Shown here: positions 16,954 to 25,369 of the stretch, piece after piece | Numbering within the stretch: the stretch's first letter is position 1 | Layout of the letters: each line of letters starts with the position of its first letter | Source: Flavobacterium lotistagni | Lineage (GTDB): Bacteria > Bacteroidota > Bacteroidia > Flavobacteriales > Flavobacteriaceae | Length of the DNA stretch: 64,000 bases | Assembly: GCF_011392125.1 (NCBI RefSeq) | Contig: NZ_JAAJBU010000001.1 | Span: forward strand, 558,001 to 622,000 | Reading direction: 5' to 3' | Notes under the pieces: generated by a model | Told to the model about the DNA's origin: nothing | Database searches by the model: none | The model's input: only the letters and a program-made list of their open reading frames with translations | Program-made: the position numbers and the translations under genes

Positions 16954-16961
16954 TACATTTG
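16954..16961 (+). promoter_or_regulatory. Putative -7 box of the TonB receptor operon
   Basis: TACATTTG matches TAnnTTTG and lies 58 nt upstream of the receptor ATG. No TTG is found at the -33 position, as often seen for regulated promoters. Confidence 0.5.
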
Positions 16962-16968
16962 TCGGCTG

Positions 16969-16984
16969 TTAAGTTTTTATTAAG
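16969..16984 (+). promoter_or_regulatory. TTAAG direct repeats with 11-bp period
   Basis: TTAAG occurs at 16969-16973 and 16980-16984, one helical turn apart, inside TGTTAAGTTTTTATTAAGC. An 11-bp direct repeat is the layout of PhoB/OmpR-type operators. It lies between the divergent nuclease and receptor genes. Identity of any binding protein is inference only. Confidence 0.35.
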
Positions 16985-17019
16985 CTCGACAAAATCAAAA
17001 TTTAAATTAATCTTTATTT

Positions 17020-19848
17020 ATGAGAAAACTTGTTTTTAGTATCTTATTTGTGATGCAGGTGGTTTTCGTATTCGCACAATCCGGTTCAGGTGTTACAGGA
17101 AAAGTGGTGGATTCAAAAACTCAGAAACCATTGCAAAATGTGGTCGTCACGATTTTGAATTCTCCACTGACAGAATTGACTGACGCTAGTGGAAAATTCA
17201 CCTTTAAAGAGTTGTCGCAAGGAAACCAAGTCTTGGAAATCAAGACACAAGGTTACACCGAGCAGATGATTCCTGTAGAAATTGTATCGGGAAAAATCCT
17301 CGATTTAGGAGTCGTCCTCTTTGTAGAAGACCAAACCCAAGAGCAACAATTAAGCTTAGTAACGATTACTGAAAACGATTTGGGCGACGACAATAGCGGC
17401 TCAGAAAGTACTTCTGGTTTGCTTCAGGCCAGTCGTGATGTATACCAACAGGCGGCAGCTTTCAACTGGGGACAGGCAAGATTCAGAATTCGAGGTCTTG
17501 ACAACGAATATGGCACTACTATGATTAATGGGGTTTCCATGAATAAAATTTACGATGGTCGCCCACAATGGAGCAACTGGGGCGGATTGAATGATGCCAC
17601 AAGAAACCAAGAATTCACTTCTGGTTCTGCGCCATCTGATTATACTTTCGGAGGTATTTTAGGAACGCAGGAAATCAATACTAGAGCTTCAATTTACAGA
17701 AAAGGTTCAAGGATTTCGTTTTCGGGAACCAACACCAACTACAGTTGGAGAACCATGGGTACACATGCCTCAGGAATGAATGCCAAAGGATGGGCTTTTG
17801 TGGTTTCGGCTTCAAGAAGATGGGCTGAAGAAGGCTACTTTGAAGGCACAGACTACAGTGCTAATTCGCTCTTTGCCAGTGTTGAGAAAAAATTCAACGA
17901 TCACCACTCTTTGAATTTTACCTCAATTTATGCACAAAACTACAGAGGCAAAAACTCACCTAACACTCAAGAAGTTACTGATATCGCAGGTGTAAAATAC
18001 AACTCTTATTGGGGTTGGCAAGATGGAGAAAAAAGAAATTCCCGTGTGAAGACCGTTGAAGAGCCTATCTTAATGTTAAGCCACTATTGGAAATTCAATT
18101 CTAAAACCAGCTTAAACACAAACTTGAGTTATCAAATCGGTAAAATCGGCAACAGTCGTCTGGATTTTCAAGGTCAGGACAACCCGGATCCAACTTATTA
18201 CAGAAATCTGCCCAGCTTCTACACGACTCAATTTGATGACAACGGAAACTACATAGGCAATAGCGCGACAAACGTTCTGGAAGCTTCTAGAGCCAAATTC
18301 CTAACTAATCGTCAAATCAACTGGAACGAAATATATGATGCCAACCGATTGAGCACCGACGGAAACAGTTATTACGTGCTTTATGAAGACCGCACCGACG
18401 ACGAACAGTTCAATGCCAATACAATTTTGACTTCTCAGTTGAGCGACAATGTGATGATGAATGGTGCCGTGAATTTCCGCAAACTTAGATCGAACAATTT
18501 CCAGTATTTGCTTGACTTGCTTGGTGGAAATTACTACAAGGATTTTGATAATTTCGGTACAGGTTCGCAACAAGAACCCGACTTGAACAATCCGAACAGA
18601 AGAGTATACGAAGGTGATAAATTTGGTTACAACTACAATTTATACGCTACAACAATCGATGCTTTTACTCAGTTCAAGTTCACTTACAAAAAAGTCGATT
18701 TCTACATGGCGCAAAGCTACAGCAAAGCTTACTACCAAAGAGAAGGTTTGTATAGAAACGGTTACTATCCTACCAATTCATTCGGTAAAAGCGAGAAAAT
18801 TTCATTTGACAACTTTGGTTTCAAAGGTGGTATGACTTATAAAATTTCAGGACGTCATTTTATCGATTTAAACGGATATTATGCTACGAAAGCTCCGAAC
18901 TTGAGAAACACTTTCCCGAATGCTAGAGCGAACAACAACGTTTATGACAATTTAGAAAGCGAAGTGATTTCAAGTACCGATGCAAGCTATATCATCAAAA
19001 CGCCAAAGATGAAAATGAGATTGACTGGATTCTATTCTTACATCAAAGGATCGACGGAAACTTCGTTCTTCTTTGCTGATGCTATTGATGATGGAAGTGA
19101 CGATAATGGCGATAGCGCTTTCGTTGCAGAAACCATCAACGGTTTGAATAAAAAGAATGTTGGAGTCGAGTTTGGTTTGGAGTATCAACTCTCTAAAACA
19201 ATCAAAATGACTCTTGCTGGAACCTATGGTGAATTTACCTATGATAGCAATCCAACCGTACAATTAAATATTGACGATCAGGCGACGGCTACTAATACCT
19301 TCCCAATCAGAGATTACGGAAAAGCCAATATGAAAAACTATAGACAACCGGGAATGCCACAAACTGCAGCTTCTTTTGGGTTGGAATATAGAGCCCCTAA
19401 ATTTTGGTGGATTGGCGCCAATGCCAACTATCTAGCCAACAATTACATTGATGTGGCTCCAATTTTAAGAACTGACGCTTTTTTACAAGACCCTACATTT
19501 GGTAACAGCGGCACTCCATTCTACGAAGCTACTCAAGAAAGAGTGGATCAGTTGTTAGAACAGGAAAAGTTCAAAGATTTCACTTTAGTAAATTTAACAG
19601 GTGGTAAATCATGGAAAGTAGGTAATCAAACTTTTGGTTTCTTTGCCAGCATCAACAATGTTTTTGATATTACCTATAAAACCGGTGGCTTTGAACAAGC
19701 CAGAAACTCAAGTTTCAGACAATTGAACCAAGATGTTTCGCATCTGGACACTAATGGAGCTTATGTAGCGCATACGCCTTCTTTCGGGCCAAAGTATTTC
19801 TACGGATTTGGCAGAACTTACTTTGTGAACCTTTACATTAATTTTTAA
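17020..19848 (+). CDS. TonB-dependent outer-membrane receptor with N-terminal carboxypeptidase-regulatory-like domain
   Basis: This 942-residue protein has a signal peptide (ending FAQSG), a CarboxypepD_reg-like beta-sandwich at about 22-105 (GKVVDSKTQKPLQNVVVTIL), a plug domain at about 130-260 and a 22-strand-type barrel to the C-terminus, which ends in aromatic FVNLYINF. It imports a ligand across the outer membrane using TonB energy. There is no SusD partner; instead two lipoproteins follow at 9 and 5 bp, which places all three in one operon. With the divergent exported nuclease, the cargo may be a nucleotide or phosphate-containing product. Confidence 0.93.
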   Translation: MRKLVFSILFVMQVVFVFAQSGSGVTGKVVDSKTQKPLQNVVVTILNSPLTELTDASGKFTFKELSQGNQVLEIKTQGYTEQMIPVEIVSGKILDLGVVLFVEDQTQEQQLSLVTITENDLGDDNSGSESTSGLLQASRDVYQQAAAFNWGQARFRIRGLDNEYGTTMINGVSMNKIYDGRPQWSNWGGLNDATRNQEFTSGSAPSDYTFGGILGTQEINTRASIYRKGSRISFSGTNTNYSWRTMGTHASGMNAKGWAFVVSASRRWAEEGYFEGTDYSANSLFASVEKKFNDHHSLNFTSIYAQNYRGKNSPNTQEVTDIAGVKYNSYWGWQDGEKRNSRVKTVEEPILMLSHYWKFNSKTSLNTNLSYQIGKIGNSRLDFQGQDNPDPTYYRNLPSFYTTQFDDNGNYIGNSATNVLEASRAKFLTNRQINWNEIYDANRLSTDGNSYYVLYEDRTDDEQFNANTILTSQLSDNVMMNGAVNFRKLRSNNFQYLLDLLGGNYYKDFDNFGTGSQQEPDLNNPNRRVYEGDKFGYNYNLYATTIDAFTQFKFTYKKVDFYMAQSYSKAYYQREGLYRNGYYPTNSFGKSEKISFDNFGFKGGMTYKISGRHFIDLNGYYATKAPNLRNTFPNARANNNVYDNLESEVISSTDASYIIKTPKMKMRLTGFYSYIKGSTETSFFFADAIDDGSDDNGDSAFVAETINGLNKKNVGVEFGLEYQLSKTIKMTLAGTYGEFTYDSNPTVQLNIDDQATATNTFPIRDYGKANMKNYRQPGMPQTAASFGLEYRAPKFWWIGANANYLANNYIDVAPILRTDAFLQDPTFGNSGTPFYEATQERVDQLLEQEKFKDFTLVNLTGGKSWKVGNQTFGFFASINNVFDITYKTGGFEQARNSSFRQLNQDVSHLDTNGAYVAHTPSFGPKYFYGFGRTYFVNLYINF

Positions 19849-19857
19849 TTTAGTATC

Positions 19858-20481
19858 ATGAAAAAAATATCTTTATATGCAATTGCTGCCATGTGTGCTT
19901 TGGCATTTACAGGTTGTACCTCAGAAAGCGATATAGAAAACAAGCAAACCAAAAGAACCTTGTTTATAGAGAACTTTTCAGATAATACGGACAATACAAA
20001 TTTGGATACCCCAGGATGGATTAATTATGCCCAGATTGGCACCTACAAATTTACAGAGGAAATCTTTGAAGGCAACGGCTATGCTCAGTTCACTTCATTT
20101 CAATCTCAAGCTAGCAACAGACAGCCTTTGAATGTGGCTTGGTTGATTTCACCTGCCTTTGACATGGACCAACAAGAAGGTGAAAAATTAGTTTTTCAAG
20201 CCGCTCATGCTTTCTTGTCTTCTGCTGATAATACATTAGAATTAATGGTTTCAACTGATTTTGATGGAAATATTGCTAACTTTAATCAAGCTAGTTGGGT
20301 TAATATTCCTGTGAAAACCCCAACTGTATTTAATGATTTCTACGAATATGTAAATTCTGGAGAGGTGGATTTATCAAGGTTTCAAGGAACTTTACATTTC
20401 GCTTTTAAAGTAAAAGGATCTGGAACCAATCAGAATCTAGACGCAACATACCAAATTGATAACATTCGTTTATACTACTAA
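19858..20481 (+). CDS. Surface lipoprotein with choice-of-anchor J-like domain
   Basis: A 207-residue lipoprotein with lipobox LAFTG-C20. After a Ser/Glu/Asp-rich linker, a single beta-sandwich follows, from TLFIENFSDN through TPGWINY, WLISPAFDM, DFDGNIANF and the closing YQIDNIRLYY. This N-to-C pattern is the choice-of-anchor J / DUF5017-like fold that in Bacteroidota binds ligands at the cell surface. It lies between the receptor and the DUF5689 lipoprotein with spacings of 9 and 5 bp. A role as ligand-capturing partner of the receptor is inferred. Confidence 0.82.
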   Translation: MKKISLYAIAAMCALAFTGCTSESDIENKQTKRTLFIENFSDNTDNTNLDTPGWINYAQIGTYKFTEEIFEGNGYAQFTSFQSQASNRQPLNVAWLISPAFDMDQQEGEKLVFQAAHAFLSSADNTLELMVSTDFDGNIANFNQASWVNIPVKTPTVFNDFYEYVNSGEVDLSRFQGTLHFAFKVKGSGTNQNLDATYQIDNIRLYY

Positions 20482-20486
20482 GAAAT

Positions 20487-21830
20487 ATGAAAACAAGATT
20501 GATTAAATCGCTGACCGTTTTTTCGATGCTACTTGTGCTAAGCACTAGTTGTGTGAAAGACGATTCAAACATGGACAATTCTGAAACAGGAATTGTAACA
20601 TACGAACTTACCGCAAACAAAACTGTTCAGGACATCATTACGTTCAACAACACGGCGAATCCGGTACAATATACCGCTGATGATATTATTGAAGCTTATG
20701 TAACTTCTACTGACGAAACCGGCACTTTTTACAACACGATTTGTTTGCAAAACATTGCCACCAACTCCAGCCAACCGATTGGTTTAAGTGTAACAGCTAA
20801 CTTTTCATCTTACGTAAAAGGATTTACTCCTGGAAGAAAAATTTACATCAAAATGCAAGGTTTGTATACCGCTGTTGTTGATGGTTCATTGAAAATCGGA
20901 GCTTTGTTCGAAGGTGAAATCGGAAGAATCTCAGAAAATGAATGGCAAAATTTCTTATTCCCATCAGCTACGATAGTTGACGAAGACAATATGGTTAGAA
21001 CCATGTCATTGGCTACTGCTGCAAATAATACCAATTTGAATACTTTGATTGAAATTGATAATGTTCAGTTTGCCGATAGCTCTTTAGGAAGAACACTATT
21101 TGATATTGATTCGGGCGGAAGTGCAACTAACCATGATATTACAGATGTAAATGGTGGAACTACACGTTTTTTCAGAGTGAGTTCATTTGCGCTTTTTGCG
21201 TATCAACCTGTTCCTTCTGGGAGAGGAAAATTAAGAGGTGTGATGACAAAATACGGCTCTGATTTTCAGTTTTTGGTTCGTCATCAAAACGACATCAAAC
21301 TTACCAATCCAAGAACATATACTTTCAACAGTACCTTGAATGAAAACTTTGAAAGCTATGACACCAACCTAAAAAGTTTTGTAAAGTATTTGAATTTTGA
21401 CATCTCTGGAGCTAAAAATTGGATTGTTAAAAGTGTCAACAGTACTAAATGTATACAAATGAGTTCATTTGGTGGCGATTTACAGTCAAATAAAACTTAT
21501 TTTGTAGTTCCTGTAGATTTCACTGCAGCCAATACTTTTACATTTTCAATTGATACTGATTTCTTCTCTACAGGTTTAGGTTTAAAAGTATATCGTTCGA
21601 CTGATTATGTCCCTGGTGAGAAAATAACCAATGCCACTTTGAATGACATTACTTCTAATTTCACTTTGCCAACAGAAACCACTTCAGCTTTTGTTTCAGC
21701 TGGAATCTATAATTTCCCGACCAATTTAACCGGTAATGGCTATGTTATTTTCGAATACACCGGAAGTAATATTTCTGGACCAACTCTGCTAACCACAAAC
21801 GTAAACATTGACAATATTGTAATCAATTAA
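20487..21830 (+). CDS. DUF5689 lipoprotein with C-terminal choice-of-anchor J-like domain
   Basis: This 447-residue lipoprotein has lipobox VLSTS-C22. Residues of about 40-270 resemble DUF5689 (TADDIIEAYVTSTDETGTFY, then VKGFTPGRKIYIKMQGLY), an OB-like domain common beside TonB receptors in Flavobacteria. From about 280 a second beta-sandwich runs through LNENFESYD to a closing NIDNIVIN, repeating the fold of the preceding lipoprotein. The tandem suggests duplication of the anchor-J module within the operon. OB-like domains next to an exported nuclease hint at nucleic-acid binding; this is inference. A strong terminator ends the operon. Confidence 0.85.
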   Translation: MKTRLIKSLTVFSMLLVLSTSCVKDDSNMDNSETGIVTYELTANKTVQDIITFNNTANPVQYTADDIIEAYVTSTDETGTFYNTICLQNIATNSSQPIGLSVTANFSSYVKGFTPGRKIYIKMQGLYTAVVDGSLKIGALFEGEIGRISENEWQNFLFPSATIVDEDNMVRTMSLATAANNTNLNTLIEIDNVQFADSSLGRTLFDIDSGGSATNHDITDVNGGTTRFFRVSSFALFAYQPVPSGRGKLRGVMTKYGSDFQFLVRHQNDIKLTNPRTYTFNSTLNENFESYDTNLKSFVKYLNFDISGAKNWIVKSVNSTKCIQMSSFGGDLQSNKTYFVVPVDFTAANTFTFSIDTDFFSTGLGLKVYRSTDYVPGEKITNATLNDITSNFTLPTETTSAFVSAGIYNFPTNLTGNGYVIFEYTGSNISGPTLLTTNVNIDNIVIN

Positions 21831-21852
21831 TTTTTTTTACAGATTCAAACAT

Positions 21853-21882
21853 AAAAAGCGCCTCAAAATAGGCGCTTTTTTG
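21853..21882 (+). terminator. Rho-independent terminator of the receptor operon
   Basis: AAAAAGCGCCT (21853-21863) pairs with AGGCGCTTTTT (21870-21880) around CAAAAT, ending in a T-tract, 22 bp past the DUF5689 gene. Confidence 0.92.
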
Positions 21883-22407
21883 TTTCTGTCTAAAGGCTGT
21901 ATAGAAAAGTAGTCTTTAAAATCCCTCTAGCCGCTTAACTGACGCTTTTGCAGATTCATTTATGCTTTCATAATAGTACAACTTTGTTAGTGTGGTTTCT
22001 GGGTATTGATTCGAATAAATGCTGCATAAGGAAATGGTTGTATCAATCTAATCTCAAGGCAAAAGTTATGTTCACATCGCTACTCCTTGAGACTTACCAA
22101 TACAAACATTAATCAAATTACTTGTATAATAAAACCCTATGAAACTTTTTAATCAAATCGGTTAACAATAGTGATAAACTAAAATTAGTCTATTGGTTTC
22201 TTGGTATTATTATTGTAGAAAAACTATTCTAGGGCATCAATCAAGGTTGCCTTTTTACTTTAAAACAAACGCAAAACAGGAACTCAACTGCCAGTAATTA
22301 AAACTTGTTGGGTTAATATTCGTCCTTGGGATTACCTAATACTGATGATACGCTGAAAATAATAGCTGGCAATTGGTATTAGTTTAAGAATCCATCGAAA
22401 TATTAGT
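21883..22407. other. 525-bp gene-free spacer between two facing terminators
   Basis: No credible reading frame, promoter box or known RNA was found here. The stretch is AT-rich. The one distinct structure is an 8-bp inverted repeat TCTCAAGG (22052-22059)/CCTTGAGA (22085-22092) with a 25-nt loop. Terminators close it on both sides, facing inward. It could be a decayed gene or hold an unrecognised small RNA. Confidence 0.5.
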
Positions 22408-22437
22408 AAAAAAAACCAGACCTTTAACAGTCTGGTT
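22408..22437 (-). terminator. Rho-independent terminator of the adhesin-PorP-OmpA operon
   Basis: On the minus strand AACCAGAC pairs with GTCTGGTT around TGTTAAAG and is followed by a T-tract. It lies 24 bp past the OmpA-family gene stop. Confidence 0.92.
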
Positions 22438-22461
22438 ATTCCTAATATAGTTGTTGCTTTT

Positions 22462-24333
22462 TTACTTTACAATCAAGAACTCTGAACGTCTGTTTTGAGC
22501 GTGTTGCTCTTCAGTACAGTTTTCTTTACAATCGGCTTTAGGTTCAGTTTCACCCATTCCTTTTGCAGAAATTCTAGAGGCGTCGATTCCTTTAGAAATG
22601 ATATACTGTCTAGTAGATTTGGCTCTTCGATCTGACAAATTAAGGTTGTAAACGTCACTTCCCCTGTTGTCTGTATGCGATTTAGCCATAATTACTAACT
22701 TGTCATTGCTCTTCATGACTTGAACTAACTTATCGAGTTCGAAAGCACCTTCTTGTGTAATATTGCTTTTATTGTACTCAAAGAAAATCGGGTTCAGTAC
22801 AATCTCGGTTTCGGTCACAATCACATCGATAGGCTGAATCGCTGCGTCTACTTTGGTTTGACCACCTTTGGTATTGCTCACGATGAAAGTGTTGCTCTCA
22901 AATCCTTCTTTAGAAGCTTGAATGCTGTAGGATTTGTTACATTCCACCTCATAAGAAACTTCTCCTTTCTCATTGGTAGTTTTGGTAGCAATGACGTTCT
23001 TTTTGTCATCAACAATAGAAACACTAGCATTGGTTAACAGTTCTCCGGTTTTCGCGTTGGTCACAATCGTGAGCACTTCGACTCCACAAACTGGTGTAGC
23101 TGAGAAAATATCATCGTTCCCGTTTCGGTTACTAGAGAAGAAACCTAAATTTTTAGCTTTGTTGAAAGTAAAAGCGAAATCATCTTTTTCCGTGTTGACG
23201 GGTTTACCAATGTTTACCGCTTCAGTTCCTTTGGCCAAATCAATCTGGAATACATCCAAACCGCCAAGCCCTGGCTTTCCGCTTGATGAATAGAACAATG
23301 TGGTGTTGTCATCGGCGATGAATGGGAAACTCTCGTTGCCTTCTGTGTTTACCTTATTTCCTAGATTCTCTGGAGTACCAAAGGTTCCGTCTTGGTTAAC
23401 TGCAACTTTCCAGATATCTACACCACCAATACTCCCCGGCATATTAGAGGAAAAGTAAAGTGTTTTTCCATCACGACTCAAACAAGGGTTGCTTGTTGAG
23501 TATTCGCTGCTGTTGAATGGTAAGGAAATTACTTTACCCCACTTTCCGTTGTCTTTGGTCGATACAAATAAATTGTTCTTTCCCAATTTTAGTTTATTCT
23601 TCTTGTCTTTTTCAAATGATGCTTCGCGGAAACTGTCGCTGGCAAAATAAGCAGTTGTTCCGTCTGTGCTAATAGTGATTGGTCCATCGTGGTATTTAGA
23701 ATTCAATTCACTAACCGTAGTAGCATTGGTAATGGTACCGTCAATGTTGTAATCGGCCCTGTAAATATCCAAATAAGGCTCTTCGTTCCAGCCATACTCT
23801 TTTCTAGATCCATTTCTAGCGCTAGTAAAATATAACTGATTGTCATACAATACTGCTCCGAAATCTGATTTATCACTAGAGATTTCTAATGATTTTACGT
23901 CGTATGCCTTTAATTTATCTAGCAATTTTGGAACGTAATTCGGATTGGCTTTGAAGGTTTTTGCTCTTTGATCGTTGGGTGCTAAAGAGGCAAACTTTTG
24001 CATTTGCTTGTTCGCATCTTCATACTTCCCGTTGGCCTTGAGCATTTGTGCATAACGATAATATGTTTCTGCATCTTGTTCATTCTCAGTTGCCCTAGCA
24101 TACCATTTGGTTGCTTCAGTCGTATTGAACATATTGTAGTAAGTGTCGGCCAATTGCTTATAAACGTAGTTGTCTGATTTACCGTTCTCGACCAATTTTA
24201 GATATTCTGCAGCGGCATCCACATATTCGTAGCGACTGTATAATTTATCTGCTTTCTTTGTGGCTGCATTCTGTGCGCTTAGCGATCCAAAGGCTATCAC
24301 AAAACTAAATGCTATATAAATTCCTTTACTCAT
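22462..24333 (-). CDS. OmpA-family protein with TPR and WD40-like (PD40) repeats
   Basis: I start at the ATG at 24333 (MSKGIYIAFSFVIAFGSLSAQ, a clear signal peptide), giving 623 residues; an ATG at 24375 would add 14 charged residues. TPR-like helices (about 20-130) are followed by PD40-type beta-propeller segments (YFASDSFREA, LYFSSNMPGSIGGVDIW, LFYSSSGKPGLGGLDVF), a carboxypeptidase-like beta domain (about 415-500) and a C-terminal OmpA peptidoglycan-binding domain (KSHTDNRGSDVYNLNLSDRR). Such proteins follow PorP/SprF in Flavobacteria and resemble the PorE family that links T9SS to peptidoglycan; here it is most likely an accessory of the adjacent adhesin-PorP pair. Confidence 0.9.
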   Translation of the reverse strand: MSKGIYIAFSFVIAFGSLSAQNAATKKADKLYSRYEYVDAAAEYLKLVENGKSDNYVYKQLADTYYNMFNTTEATKWYARATENEQDAETYYRYAQMLKANGKYEDANKQMQKFASLAPNDQRAKTFKANPNYVPKLLDKLKAYDVKSLEISSDKSDFGAVLYDNQLYFTSARNGSRKEYGWNEEPYLDIYRADYNIDGTITNATTVSELNSKYHDGPITISTDGTTAYFASDSFREASFEKDKKNKLKLGKNNLFVSTKDNGKWGKVISLPFNSSEYSTSNPCLSRDGKTLYFSSNMPGSIGGVDIWKVAVNQDGTFGTPENLGNKVNTEGNESFPFIADDNTTLFYSSSGKPGLGGLDVFQIDLAKGTEAVNIGKPVNTEKDDFAFTFNKAKNLGFFSSNRNGNDDIFSATPVCGVEVLTIVTNAKTGELLTNASVSIVDDKKNVIATKTTNEKGEVSYEVECNKSYSIQASKEGFESNTFIVSNTKGGQTKVDAAIQPIDVIVTETEIVLNPIFFEYNKSNITQEGAFELDKLVQVMKSNDKLVIMAKSHTDNRGSDVYNLNLSDRRAKSTRQYIISKGIDASRISAKGMGETEPKADCKENCTEEQHAQNRRSEFLIVK

Positions 24334-24393
24334 GTTTTTATATTCTTTTCGATATTCGTGAATCTTAGATTTCATGTTAAATTGCTTTTGATT

Positions 24394-25317
24394 TTAGAAA
24401 TATCTAGGTGATTGTGATACTTTTTTCGGGAAGTTCAGATCGAATAACAAAATAACTTCGTGTGAAGATGGTGTGGTAACTTTCAAATCCGAGATGATGT
24501 GGTCATAGGCATAACCAATTCTCAAATTCGGGCTGATGGCATAATTGACCATGGCACCAAAGCTGTCTTCCTTGCGATAAGTAGCACCGACTTCAAATTT
24601 CTGGTTGAATAAAAAATTCGTCGAAATATCATAAGAAACCGGCGCGCCAAAAGCAGATTTGACCATCGCAAAAGGCTTGAATTTGGTGTTCTCGCTCAAA
24701 TCGAAAACGTAACCTCCGGTCAAGAAATAGTGTGAGGTTTCATCTCCGAATTTTCTTCCGTTATAATCCAAATGCGTCGATTTGAGAATATTTGGCACCG
24801 AGAACGCCACATAGTATTTCTGGGTGTAATAGAAAACCCCAGAGCCGATGTTCAAAAACGTATTGCTGGTGTTTTCCTGAAAAGCCGGGTCATTCAAATC
24901 GGGAACATTTCCGTCTCCGATTTCGCTGAACAAACCTACTTTATGGAAAGTCGCACCTGCCTTCAAACCGAAAGCCAAACGGTGTTCGCCGCCCAAATTC
25001 AACGTGTAAGAGAAATCGCCATACACATTATTTTCTTCCACCGGCCCAATCTTATCGGAAATCACCGAAAGACCGATTCCGACATTTTTACCCACCGGAG
25101 TCGATCCTGAAAACGAGAACGTCGCCGGAGCATCTTCGATATCTACCCATTGCTTGCGATAAAGCAATCCAAAAGAAAGATTCTCTTTAGAGCCCGCATA
25201 GGCCGGGTTAATCACGTTCATGTTGTACATATATTGCGTATAGTGTGGATCTTGCTGGGCTTGGGCGTCGAATAATGCGAGAACCAATACTATTGTCGTA
25301 TAAAATATTTTCTTCAT
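24394..25317 (-). CDS. PorP/SprF-family type IX secretion membrane protein
   Basis: A 307-residue outer-membrane protein with a signal peptide (cleavage near AQAQ) and the family-typical beginning QDPHYTQYMYNMNVINPAYAG, then repeated barrel strands to the end (VILLFDLNFPKK). PorP/SprF proteins are needed for secretion or surface attachment of the giant T9SS adhesin encoded directly upstream, as SprF is for SprB in F. johnsoniae. It lies 52 bp downstream of the adhesin gene and 18 bp or more before the OmpA gene, all in one operon. Confidence 0.95.
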   Translation of the reverse strand: MKKIFYTTIVLVLALFDAQAQQDPHYTQYMYNMNVINPAYAGSKENLSFGLLYRKQWVDIEDAPATFSFSGSTPVGKNVGIGLSVISDKIGPVEENNVYGDFSYTLNLGGEHRLAFGLKAGATFHKVGLFSEIGDGNVPDLNDPAFQENTSNTFLNIGSGVFYYTQKYYVAFSVPNILKSTHLDYNGRKFGDETSHYFLTGGYVFDLSENTKFKPFAMVKSAFGAPVSYDISTNFLFNQKFEVGATYRKEDSFGAMVNYAISPNLRIGYAYDHIISDLKVTTPSSHEVILLFDLNFPKKVSQSPRYF

Positions 25318-25369
25318 TTTTCTATGTTTTGAAATTGTTGATTGTTGTCTTTAATTGAGCCGATTCATA

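Noticed and set aside
22473-22658. Second minus-strand frame within the OmpA-family gene
   Set aside because: It overlaps the well-supported OmpA domain in another frame.
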